From NCBI GenBank assembly GCA_964463355.1, contig CAYXBP010000004.1, positions 62,001-126,000 on the forward strand: a stretch of 64,000 nt of DNA. The letters run 5' to 3'. Position numbers and translations under genes: made by a program. The stretch's first letter is position 1. Every line of letters starts with the position of its first letter. Positions 25,021 through 33,095 of the stretch are shown piece by piece. Under the pieces are notes generated by a model. It did not search any database. It worked only from the letters and a program-made list of their open reading frames with translations, and was not told the origin of the DNA. This DNA is from Firm-04 sp964463355. Lineage in GTDB: Bacteria; Bacillota; Clostridia; Oscillospirales; Ruminococcaceae.

Positions 25021-26427
25021 ATGAGCAATTTACAGTATATCGGATTGCACAGCATCAACGGCTCGTTGGTGGTGCTGGATGAGGTCGATGGTATTCAATA
25101 CGATGAACTCGCACGTATTGTGTTGGATGACGGCACCGAGCGCACAGGGCGTGTGGCAATGCTTGAGGGAAATCGTGCGGTATTGCAGGTCTTTGAAGGA
25201 ACAAACGGTCTTTCACTGCATAACACGCGCACAAGGTTCTGCGGAAAGCCCATGGAACTGCCACTTTCCAAAGAATTGCTGGGCAGGGTATTTGATGGCG
25301 CTGGCAGACCAGCTGACGGTCTTGGCGAAATCTTTCCTGAAGCTTACAAGGATATCAATGGCTTGCCGCTGAACCCTGTCGCTAGACACTATCCGCGTAA
25401 TTTTATCCAAACAGGTATTTCTGCTATTGATTGCCTGACGACGCTGATTCGTGGGCAGAAGTTACCGATTTTTTCTGGAACGGGTCTTTCTCACAACAAG
25501 CTCGCGGTGCAGATCGTCCAGCAGGCGAAAATAGCACAGAATGATAGTACGCCCTTTGGTATTGTGTTTGCCGCAATGGGCATTCAGAACGATGTTGCTG
25601 AGTTTTTTCGCCGCAGCTTTGCAGAAAGTGGTGTTCTTGAAAATGTTGCAATGTTTGTGAATCTTGCCAATGACCCCATAATTGAGCGTATTCTGACACC
25701 TCGCTGCGCACTCACTGCCGCCGAATATCTTGCCTACGAAAAGCATATGCATATTCTTGTTGTTATGACCGATATGACATCCTATGCTGAGGCACTGCGC
25801 GAGTTCTCGTCCTCTAAAGGTGAGATTCCAGGCAGAAAAGGTTACCCTGGGTATCTATATTCTGATCTTGCATCACTGTATGAACGCGCCGGTATGATTG
25901 AAGGCGTAGAGGGCAGTGTTACACAGCTTCCCATTTTGACGATGCCCAACGATGATATTACACATCCTATCCCTGATCTGACAGGCTATATCACAGAGGG
26001 ACAGATTGTACTTGACCGTTCGTTGGAACAAAGTGGCATCTATCCGCCCATTGCGATTTTGCCTTCTCTTTCACGTCTGATGAAAGACGGCATTGGCGAT
26101 GGATTTACCAGAGCCGACCACGCGGCGGTTTCCAATCAGCTGTTTGCATCCTATGCACAGGTACAGGATGCGCGCTCCCTTGCCTCTGTGATTGGTGAAG
26201 AAGAACTTTCCGATCTTGATCGCAAATACTTGGAGTTCGGCAAGCTGTTTGAAACCAGATTTCTTGCACAAGGCTCTACTGAAGAACGCAGCATCGAACA
26301 AACACTCGATCTGGGTTGGCTGCTGCTTTCAGTACTGCCCGAATCTGCACTTGACCGCATTGACGAAACTATGCGCAAGGAACACTATATTCCCAACGCG
26401 ATACAGCGTCTTAGCGGGAAGGAGTGA
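25021..26427 (+). CDS. ntpB: V-type ATP synthase subunit B
   Basis: Non-catalytic nucleotide-site subunit of the V1 head. It carries the expected fold but a degenerate P-loop (FSGTGLSHNKLA), as usual for B subunits, and the conserved DMTSYAEALREFSSSKGEIPGRKGYPGY region split around residue 260-285. 468 aa. ATG 25021 follows GAGGAG; a GTG/ATG-like open frame to 24991 lies inside subunit A and is rejected. Subunit D starts six bases after the stop. Confidence 0.97.
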   Translation: MSNLQYIGLHSINGSLVVLDEVDGIQYDELARIVLDDGTERTGRVAMLEGNRAVLQVFEGTNGLSLHNTRTRFCGKPMELPLSKELLGRVFDGAGRPADGLGEIFPEAYKDINGLPLNPVARHYPRNFIQTGISAIDCLTTLIRGQKLPIFSGTGLSHNKLAVQIVQQAKIAQNDSTPFGIVFAAMGIQNDVAEFFRRSFAESGVLENVAMFVNLANDPIIERILTPRCALTAAEYLAYEKHMHILVVMTDMTSYAEALREFSSSKGEIPGRKGYPGYLYSDLASLYERAGMIEGVEGSVTQLPILTMPNDDITHPIPDLTGYITEGQIVLDRSLEQSGIYPPIAILPSLSRLMKDGIGDGFTRADHAAVSNQLFASYAQVQDARSLASVIGEEELSDLDRKYLEFGKLFETRFLAQGSTEERSIEQTLDLGWLLLSVLPESALDRIDETMRKEHYIPNAIQRLSGKE

Positions 26428-26433
26428 TGCCCC

Positions 26434-27048
26434 ATGGCGATGCAGATCATCCCAACCAAAGGCAATCTGATGGCTGCAAAACGATCGCTGGCACTATGTA
26501 AACTTGGATATGACCTGATGGATCGTAAGCGGAATGTTTTGATGAGAGAGCTAATGCAGTTGGTTGAACAGGCAAAGTTGCTGCGCAATTCTATACAATC
26601 CATTTATGACGAGTCGTATGCCATGCTGCAAAGTGCCAATATCACACTGGGCGTGATCGAGTCTTTTGCGAATTGCGTTCCCATTGATAACAACATTACT
26701 GTGAAAACACGCACTGTAATGGGAGTAGAGATTCCTACAATTGAACATATCCCAGATGATCCACCGATTCCCTATGGCTTTTTCAGCACAAATATCGAAC
26801 TTGATATCGCTTACACATCATTTTGCAAGGTACGTGATATCACTTTGCAGCTTGCTACAGTAGATAACGGTGTATATCGTCTGGCGAGTGCCATTGCTGC
26901 CACGCAAAAGCGTGCCAATGCACTAAAGAATATCCTTATACCCCGATATACTGAAACCATTCGTATTATTTCCGATCATCTGGAAGAAAAAGAACGCGAA
27001 GAATTCACGCGCATGAAAATGATCAAGACAAGAAAAAATCTTCGCTGA
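26434..27048 (+). CDS. ntpD: V-type ATP synthase subunit D
   Basis: Central rotor axle of the V1 head: a long antiparallel helical coiled coil. The family start IIPTKGNLMAAKRSLALCKLGYDLMDRKR is present (seen from residue ~5), and the C-terminal helix contains KRANALKNILIPRYTETIRII, the usual conserved end. 204 aa is normal. ATG 26434 follows AAGGAG. It is the last ATPase gene; a secreted SGNH hydrolase gene starts 12 bases later without a terminator in between. Confidence 0.95.
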   Translation: MAMQIIPTKGNLMAAKRSLALCKLGYDLMDRKRNVLMRELMQLVEQAKLLRNSIQSIYDESYAMLQSANITLGVIESFANCVPIDNNITVKTRTVMGVEIPTIEHIPDDPPIPYGFFSTNIELDIAYTSFCKVRDITLQLATVDNGVYRLASAIAATQKRANALKNILIPRYTETIRIISDHLEEKEREEFTRMKMIKTRKNLR

Positions 27049-27060
27049 GGAAGGCTTAAC

Positions 27061-28275
27061 ATGGAACAATACCGTAAGCTCGGCGCACTCACGCTTGCTT
27101 CTATTCTGCTAGCAGGCTTTACAGCCTGCAACGATGAAGCTGCATCATCCGATGCGGGGGTACAAAATCCCGTTGATAATACCCCCTTTGCAACCTATCT
27201 TTCTAACACAGTCATCGCAACGGGTAATAATAAATCTGTTGCAGCGGCTGAGGGCATCACCTACCGTGCGTTTTTACCTGTAGAAGCATATGGCGACTTT
27301 GAATACTGCTTTTATTTTTCCAATACAGTGGATTCGACATGGGATGACGGTAAAAAAACCTACGTAGGAAAGCAGGGAACGGCGTACACCATTGAATCTG
27401 CAAGTATTGGCACTGCAACCGCCTATGAGGCGACTTCGGCTGTTAATAACGAGATTGCTGTAACATTCGGCGGTGAAACAAGCAAATCAGTCGCGCCAGG
27501 TGAAACATTCTGGAGCGACCCTGTTTCCTTTGATGTGCCTAACGGTTCTTATCTTGTATGGACCTGGACAGTCAAAGGCGAGGAGATTCCCGCAACCGCA
27601 ATGTCAGAACTGACTCCCTCCTACTACAACAACGGTTCTGGATTCATCTACAATAATACCATTCCCCTGCCCCAGCTCATCGGCTGCAATCGCAGTGTAA
27701 AAAAGCGTATTGTTACCCTCGGCGATTCTATTACACAAGGCTGCCAAACCACACAATATGGCAATGCTTTCTGGGCGGCAAAGATCTCCGAGGCACTGGG
27801 CAGTGATTACAGTTTGTGGAATCTGGGTCTAGGTCACGCAAGAGCAAGCGACTGCGCAACAAATGGGGATTGGTTGCAGCGCGCCTCCCACGCTGATATT
27901 GTGATTGTTGCATTTGGCACCAACGATATGCTGTCAGGGCAATACGGGGTTGGTGCGCCCAATGCGGCTTCATCTATCATCAGCTGGCTGGAATTCATCA
28001 CAAAGTCGCTTCAAAGTGCAGGCTGTGATGTGATCGTTTTTAACGCACCGCCTTTCGATTACAAAGAATTGCAAGAGGGTATCCGTACAGAATTGAATAC
28101 TATGCTTCCAGATGCTGTTGCACAATGGGACGCATATTATTTTGATTTTGCATCGTCGCTCTCTGACCCGGCAGACGCAAAAAAGGCTTTGTACGGCGGT
28201 CATCCAAATGACGAAGGATGCAAGATCGTTGCGGACAAGTTTTTAGAGCAATACCGCAGCTTGATTACAGAGTAA
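27061..28275 (+). CDS. Secreted SGNH/GDSL hydrolase, probable lipoprotein
   Basis: Probable esterase acting outside the cell, for example a carbohydrate deacetylase. The N-terminus is a signal peptide ending GFTAC (Cys 23), a lipobox with an unusual Phe at -3. Residues ~30-200 form a beta-rich, likely carbohydrate-binding or support domain. The SGNH domain starts at KKRIVTLGDSITQG (nucleophile Ser ~224), with FGTNDML (block III) and GGHPNDEGC (catalytic His, Asp three residues on). 404 aa. AGGAAGG precedes the ATG. It lies 12 bases after ntpD and ends before the terminator at 28311, so it appears to be read with the V-ATPase genes, an unexpected pairing. Substrate unknown. Confidence 0.88.
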   Translation: MEQYRKLGALTLASILLAGFTACNDEAASSDAGVQNPVDNTPFATYLSNTVIATGNNKSVAAAEGITYRAFLPVEAYGDFEYCFYFSNTVDSTWDDGKKTYVGKQGTAYTIESASIGTATAYEATSAVNNEIAVTFGGETSKSVAPGETFWSDPVSFDVPNGSYLVWTWTVKGEEIPATAMSELTPSYYNNGSGFIYNNTIPLPQLIGCNRSVKKRIVTLGDSITQGCQTTQYGNAFWAAKISEALGSDYSLWNLGLGHARASDCATNGDWLQRASHADIVIVAFGTNDMLSGQYGVGAPNAASSIISWLEFITKSLQSAGCDVIVFNAPPFDYKELQEGIRTELNTMLPDAVAQWDAYYFDFASSLSDPADAKKALYGGHPNDEGCKIVADKFLEQYRSLITE

Positions 28276-28310
28276 CATAGGCGATAATTTATATAAGCAT
28301 AAAGAAAACA

Positions 28311-28347
28311 AGCCCCGAAGCAGCAATTGATAAACTGCTTCGGGGCT
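28311..28347. terminator. Bidirectional terminator between the V-ATPase/SGNH and M15 genes
   Basis: Perfect 13-bp stem: AGCCCCGAAGCAG (28311-28323) with CTGCTTCGGGGCT (28335-28347). It ends the plus-strand ATPase operon and the minus-strand ten-gene operon, which meet here. Confidence 0.85.
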
Positions 28348-28354
28348 ACATGTT

Positions 28355-29332
28355 TTATGTATCGGCGTTTTGTATGCAGATAACATAGCCGCCCATATTA
28401 TCGCCAGAAACGGTAATGGGCAAATCTTTTGGAACAGTAACTTCTGTCATCGCACCATCTGAGGCAGCAGGCACATAATAAACCGTATAAGTCGCATTGT
28501 TTGCGGTGATGCTTAAGGGGGCATCCGCGCCATGAGAAGTACGCAACAACGCAAGATATTCTTCCAAGCAGAGATTCTGCTGGGTCATATACTGCGCGTG
28601 AGGAATGCCCACATAACGATAATGCCAAATCTGCTCTGCCATACCTGTATGCTCGGTTTTTTCGCCAGTATAACGCTGCACAAAGCCGTATTCAGCACAG
28701 TGGGATTGCAGCCAACCATAATTCCCGTTGGGTTGATAGGGAGAATGCGTTCCAACCGTTTCATCCCACACAGCAAGATCAATGGAAAGCCCGCTTGCGC
28801 GCTCGGGTATGGCGACCTGATAGGCAAGTGCTTTGGGTGCTTCGGTGGTTGCATAAATCATAACATTACCAAGATTGGTGGCTGCGTAAAAATCATTGAA
28901 CATACGAATGAGATCATTTGACATCCGCTTTGAGATTTGCAGATTCCGCGTTGGCAGACGAAAATGCGCATAGTCCAACTCGGCAAATGCAACAGAATCC
29001 CCTTGTCCTTGCCAAGAATACGTATCATTGACCAGAACCAGAGAACCTGTATGCACCTCAGAGCCAAGCAGCGTCAGTTTTGGAAGGTTTTCATCTGGAG
29101 TGCTGGTTGTAGTTGTCGTTGCAACCGTGGTCGATGTTGACTGATTATTCGACGTTGTCGACGTCGGTGCTGTACCGTATGGATCAATACCAGAATTGGT
29201 CTGCACGATCAGCTGACCGTTTTCTCCGCGCCAGCTATTATAGGCGCGGCGGACGAAATCTGCTGCAAAAATCAGAAAAATCATCGCCGACAAAATCACG
29301 GCAATGCGTCCGTAATCAATGCGTCTCGCCAT
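28355..29332 (-). CDS. VanY/DacB-like M15B peptidase, one zinc ligand apparently replaced
   Basis: Resembles D-Ala-D-Ala carboxypeptidases of family M15B, which trim peptidoglycan stem peptides. It has one N-terminal membrane helix (~10-28), a Ser/Thr-rich linker (~55-82) and the peptidase-like domain (~130-270). The C-terminal metal motif WHYRYVG (~236) is intact. The first motif, normally SxHxxGxAxD, reads PERASGLSID: Arg 178 (codon CGC at 28799-28801) stands where the zinc-binding His is expected, while the Asp is kept. Activity is therefore doubtful; a binding role or alternative ligand is possible. 325 aa. ATG follows AAAGGAG. Last gene of the minus-strand operon, 15 bases after plsC. 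Confidence 0.8.
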   Translation of the reverse strand: MARRIDYGRIAVILSAMIFLIFAADFVRRAYNSWRGENGQLIVQTNSGIDPYGTAPTSTTSNNQSTSTTVATTTTTSTPDENLPKLTLLGSEVHTGSLVLVNDTYSWQGQGDSVAFAELDYAHFRLPTRNLQISKRMSNDLIRMFNDFYAATNLGNVMIYATTEAPKALAYQVAIPERASGLSIDLAVWDETVGTHSPYQPNGNYGWLQSHCAEYGFVQRYTGEKTEHTGMAEQIWHYRYVGIPHAQYMTQQNLCLEEYLALLRTSHGADAPLSITANNATYTVYYVPAASDGAMTEVTVPKDLPITVSGDNMGGYVICIQNADT

Positions 29333-29347
29333 GAGATATGCACTCCT

Positions 29348-29986
29348 TTATTCTTCCGATGTTTTTTCAGAGATGGCTGCCTGTTCCTTTTCGGGAGGCA
29401 GCAGAGCCGAAACCGCTTCGTGCATTTCGGTACGAATTCGGCGCAGTTCACGGGGATTTGGTTCAGTAAGTGGCTCATTCAACAGGTGCAATGGCTTACC
29501 GTAGGTAATGGTAATACGGCTGCGAAAATGCAGCTTGCCCTCAAACTGAACCGATACAGGTACCACATCCGTACCTGTCTGTGCAACAATATATGCTGCA
29601 CCCGACTTGAATCTGCCGAGCTTGCCATCTTTTGAACGTGTTCCCTCTGGAAAGATCAAGCCGTTTTTACCCTGTTTCAGGCGCATGGTGAGTTCATCCA
29701 ATGGGGAAAGATCACCGCTGCCGCGATCAATGGCAATGGCACCCAAAGCCGTAATGATTTTTTCAAACAGTTTGTTTTTGAACAGTTCCTGCTTGGCAAT
29801 GAAGCAAAACTGCTGCTTTGGAACAAGCAACGGAATCAATACGGGATCTACATTGCTGCGATGATTGCTCACAAACAGATATCCACCCTGCTGTGGTATG
29901 TTTTCTTTACCAACGCCGTGAATCGAAAAGCAAAGATGCATGATTGGCCGTACAACCATCATCGAAAAACGATAAAACTTATTCAT
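29348..29986 (-). CDS. plsC: 1-acyl-sn-glycerol-3-phosphate acyltransferase
   Basis: Membrane-associated enzyme that acylates lysophosphatidic acid to phosphatidic acid in phospholipid synthesis. The catalytic HX4D motif is NHRSNVD (~50) and the substrate motif FPEGTRSKDG is at ~120. 212 aa is typical. I choose ATG 29986, which overlaps the cmk stop by eight bases; a start at 30073 would lie deep within cmk and has no family match. cmk and plsC are adjacent in many Firmicutes. The C-terminus is charged and poorly conserved. Confidence 0.93.
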   Translation of the reverse strand: MNKFYRFSMMVVRPIMHLCFSIHGVGKENIPQQGGYLFVSNHRSNVDPVLIPLLVPKQQFCFIAKQELFKNKLFEKIITALGAIAIDRGSGDLSPLDELTMRLKQGKNGLIFPEGTRSKDGKLGRFKSGAAYIVAQTGTDVVPVSVQFEGKLHFRSRITITYGKPLHLLNEPLTEPNPRELRRIRTEMHEAVSALLPPEKEQAAISEKTSEE

Positions 29987-30665
29987 GGAGTTCCAGACGC
30001 TCCTTACAAATACGATACAATGCCTCAAATGATTCTGCCAGATCAAAGGATGTCGTGTCCAACAATACAGCATCTTCAGCTTGCTTCAGAGGTGCAATTG
30101 CTCGTGTAGAATCTTGGTGATCGCGCTGTATTACATCTTCCAGCACGGTCTGATAATCTGGAGCAGATTTACCCATTTTCTCGCAAAGCTCGTCATATCT
30201 GCGCTTGGCACGTTGCTCCGCTGAGGCTGTCAGAAAGATTTTCACATCGGCGTTTGGCAGCACCACGGTGCCGATATCTCTGCCGTCCATCACCACGGAT
30301 TGTTCCTTAGCAAGCTGTTGCTGCAAATCAAACAGAAAGGCACGTACTTCTGGCAGTGCTGACACACGAGATGCTGCCATGGAAACAGCGTTGGTACGAA
30401 TTCTTTCGGAAACATCCATATCATTGATGTAGACACGTTGAACGCCATGCTCATTGTTTAGAGCAATGTGTAGACAAGGCAGATGGGAAATGATCTCTTC
30501 CATTGGCTTTAGCTGATTGAGAAGCGCATAATAAGCAATTGCTCGATACATTGCACCTGTATCCACATACAAAAAGCCAAGGCGCTCGGCAAGCTTACGA
30601 GCTAAGGTACTTTTGCCGGCACCGGCAGGGCCATCAATGGCGATATTGTAAACTGTATCTGACAT
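29979..30665 (-). CDS. cmk: Cytidylate kinase
   Basis: Phosphorylates CMP and dCMP to the diphosphates in the cytoplasm. The P-loop is IDGPAGAGKSTLA (~9-21), followed by YVDTGAMYRA and the MDGRDIGTVVLPNADVK region (seen ~130-150), all diagnostic. 228 aa is normal. ATG 30665 follows GGAGG. It is the eighth gene of the minus-strand operon, 18 bases after the flavoprotein gene, and overlaps plsC by eight bases. Confidence 0.96.
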   Translation of the reverse strand: MSDTVYNIAIDGPAGAGKSTLARKLAERLGFLYVDTGAMYRAIAYYALLNQLKPMEEIISHLPCLHIALNNEHGVQRVYINDMDVSERIRTNAVSMAASRVSALPEVRAFLFDLQQQLAKEQSVVMDGRDIGTVVLPNADVKIFLTASAEQRAKRRYDELCEKMGKSAPDYQTVLEDVIQRDHQDSTRAIAPLKQAEDAVLLDTTSFDLAESFEALYRICKERLELHE

Positions 30666-30683
30666 TACATAACCTCCAAATCA

Positions 30684-31904
30684 TTATATCACGCAGCCTG
30701 CTGCATAGCCTGTTGCAAAGGCAATTTGCAAATTATAACCGCCTGTGTAGGCATCCACATCCAGCAGTTCCCCTGCAAAAAACAGATTCTTACACAGTTT
30801 GGACTCCATGGTTTTAGGCGAGACTTCTTTCACTGATACGCCGCCCCTTGTTACAATCGCTTCGGCAATGGGACGCATACTTCGGCAATGCAAGGGCAAT
30901 GCTTTGATCGTCATTCCCAGTTGCTGCCGCTGCTGTTTTGTCACGCTGTTCACACGCAATTCAGGTGAAAGTGCAGAGAGTTCCAGTACAACAGGAATCA
31001 CAGACGAGGGCAGCAGCTTTTGCAGCGTATTGGCGAGAATGCGATTTGGCGATTCAGAAAAGTCACGCTGTATGCGCAAATCAAGCTGATCCGCACGCAA
31101 TGCAGGTTTCATATCAATAAAAAGTGTGTATTCTGTTGCACGATTCGCATTCATCATAGCACTGGCAGACAGTACAAGAGGCCCTGACACACCAAAGTGC
31201 GTAAACAACATCTCCCCCTGTTCACTGAAACAGGTTACATCGCCCTGTTTGACTGTCAGCAGAACATTTTTCAACGAAAGTCCGCTCATACGTGCGGGAT
31301 ACTCCTCCACCGTAACGATGGGCACAAGAGATGGCTGAGGGGCTACAATACTATGACCAGCCATCTTTGCTAGGCGGTATCCATCACCGCGAGAACCAGT
31401 TCTTGGATAGGATGCACCGCCCGTTGCAAGCAAAATTGACTGCGCATAAAAAGATTGCTCTCCACTTTTTACGCCAATACACACGCCCTCTTGCAAGATC
31501 AGTGCATCCACGCGGGCACGTTCGATGCGTACGCCAGCCCTTTTCATCGCTGAAAGTAATGCTTGAACAATATCAGCAGCACGGTCACTTTGTGGAAACA
31601 CGCGTCTGCCACGTTCAACCTTCAACGGCACACCTTCCTGCTCAAAAAAAGCCATGACATTCTCGGGCATACATTGAGAAAAGGCTGAGTAGAGGAATCG
31701 ACTATTGCGGGGAATATTTGCCATAAGCGTATCCATATCGCAAGCATTCGTGACATTACAACGCCCCTTACCCGTGATTGAAAGCTTATGCCCCAGTCGA
31801 TCATTGCCATCCAACAGCAATACATTTCTGCCAAGTTTCGCGGCGGTAATGGCGGCATAACAGCCTGCTGCGCCACCGCCCACTACAATTACATCAGTTT
31901 TCAT
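30684..31904 (-). CDS. HI0933-family FAD-dependent oxidoreductase (YhiN-like)
   Basis: Cytoplasmic flavoprotein of the HI0933/YhiN family whose reaction is not established. The N-terminal FAD-binding motif VVGGGAAGCYAAITAA is at ~6-21, followed by LSITGKGRCNVTNA, a hallmark of the family, ATGGASYPRTGSRGDGY in the middle, and the C-terminal FAGELLDVDAYTGGYNLQIAFATG-type segment (residues ~375-400). 406 aa is typical. It starts inside the last codons of the DUF3006 gene (11-base overlap). Confidence 0.92.
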   Translation of the reverse strand: MKTDVIVVGGGAAGCYAAITAAKLGRNVLLLDGNDRLGHKLSITGKGRCNVTNACDMDTLMANIPRNSRFLYSAFSQCMPENVMAFFEQEGVPLKVERGRRVFPQSDRAADIVQALLSAMKRAGVRIERARVDALILQEGVCIGVKSGEQSFYAQSILLATGGASYPRTGSRGDGYRLAKMAGHSIVAPQPSLVPIVTVEEYPARMSGLSLKNVLLTVKQGDVTCFSEQGEMLFTHFGVSGPLVLSASAMMNANRATEYTLFIDMKPALRADQLDLRIQRDFSESPNRILANTLQKLLPSSVIPVVLELSALSPELRVNSVTKQQRQQLGMTIKALPLHCRSMRPIAEAIVTRGGVSVKEVSPKTMESKLCKNLFFAGELLDVDAYTGGYNLQIAFATGYAAGCVI

Positions 31905-32124
31905 GGTGTATCAGGCGATGAAATCGCTGCACAGCAAGTTTGCGGCGCATATCAGTAGCTGAAGCATCAACTTGCCAACCGTTTTCCGTTTGGTGCAGCA
32001 CATCACCTGCACGAACTGCAACACCCAGCATCGGTAAGGAAATACTATGGTAGGTGACTGCACCAGTGCTATCAGTGATCTCTAATACAGCGACACCGTC
32101 TTCAATACGCTCAACCAGAATCAT
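31894..32124 (-). CDS. DUF3006-like small protein
   Basis: A 76-aa protein with the pattern of DUF3006 (MILVERIEDGVAVLE at the start, a predicted beta-barrel-like run of short strands). The family is often encoded next to ComEC/Rec2-like metallo-beta-lactamase hydrolases, as here, but has no known function. ATG 32124 shares its A with the stop codon of the upstream MBL gene (TGATG), with GGGAGG eight bases before; a GTG one codon earlier is possible. It overlaps the flavoprotein gene by 11 bases. Confidence 0.8.
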   Translation of the reverse strand: MILVERIEDGVAVLEITDSTGAVTYHSISLPMLGVAVRAGDVLHQTENGWQVDASATDMRRKLAVQRFHRLIHHEN

Positions 32125-33095
32125 CACCCTGCCTCCCTTCTGTCTTCATCTGCCTGGTAGTGGATAGTTACCATCAATTGCACACCGTCGGATGAAAACA
32201 TCACATCTCCGTCGGTATCGGTACGGTAAACCTGATCCGTATAGGCACCTATCCGCTTCAGGCATTGCACGGATGGATGTCCGTAATCATTCTCTGCGCC
32301 AACGGGGATCATAACGCACCAAGGCCGAACTGCTGCAAGAAAAGCATCGCAAGTAGACGAATTACTACCATGATGCGCACACTTCAGAACATCTACAGGC
32401 TGGATCAATGCTTGTTCCAAAAAATCACGTTCGGCTTTTGCTGTAAGATCACCGCAGAACAAAAAGCTATTCTCATGATGGTCGATCCTACACAGCAGTG
32501 AACAGTCGTTCAAATCAGTATAGGCACTGTTATCCACGGAAAGAAATGTCAGTATCGCATCATTCAGAGCAAGAGTTTCACCACACTGGGGAATGCAAAT
32601 TGTTGCACCTGATGCTTCCATCGCATCCATAAAGTCAAAAAAGTGTGCGGAAGTTGGGGTCAGCGCATCAGGGAAATCGCATAAATACAGCAAATCTACG
32701 GGAATTTCCTCCAGCACGGTGATAAGACCGCCAAAATGGTCATAGTGAGGATGCGAGTTAATAACATAATCCAGTTTTTGTACGCCAATCGCGTGCAGCA
32801 TACGCACAAGGTGATCACCATGATCACGCTCACCGCCATCAATCAGCACATCATAAGACGCAGTACGAATCACAAACGCGTCCCCCTGTCCCACATCCAA
32901 CATATAAACGCGCAGTTCATTGCCCTGAATAGGTTGATCGGTGGGCAGGGTGATATACCATATGACGGTTGCAAACAGGAAAACCAGCAGGCTCTCAATT
33001 ACTTTGACGATTTTCTCCTTGTTTTGTGTGTTTTTTCGGCATTGCCTCTGCTTTGACCGATGCCGCCTTTGGCGTGTTTTGTTTCTGCGTTCCAT
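32124..33095 (-). CDS. ComEC/Rec2-like metallo-beta-lactamase hydrolase
   Basis: Stand-alone hydrolase like the C-terminal MBL domain of the competence protein ComEC. The N-terminus is basic (first ~32 residues), then one membrane helix (~34-51), so the domain probably faces outside. Metal ligands are seen in DVGQGDAF, SHPHYDHFGG (~115) and KCAHHGSN (~235). 323 aa. ATG 33095 follows GAAAGGAAA by about nine bases. The first 97 bases overlap the 3' end of ygiQ in another frame, so the basic N-terminus is encoded over the basic tail of YgiQ. A shorter start just before the helix cannot be excluded. Without ComEC channel domains, a DNA-uptake role is unproven. Confidence 0.88.
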   Translation of the reverse strand: MERRNKTRQRRHRSKQRQCRKNTQNKEKIVKVIESLLVFLFATVIWYITLPTDQPIQGNELRVYMLDVGQGDAFVIRTASYDVLIDGGERDHGDHLVRMLHAIGVQKLDYVINSHPHYDHFGGLITVLEEIPVDLLYLCDFPDALTPTSAHFFDFMDAMEASGATICIPQCGETLALNDAILTFLSVDNSAYTDLNDCSLLCRIDHHENSFLFCGDLTAKAERDFLEQALIQPVDVLKCAHHGSNSSTCDAFLAAVRPWCVMIPVGAENDYGHPSVQCLKRIGAYTDQVYRTDTDGDVMFSSDGVQLMVTIHYQADEDRREAG

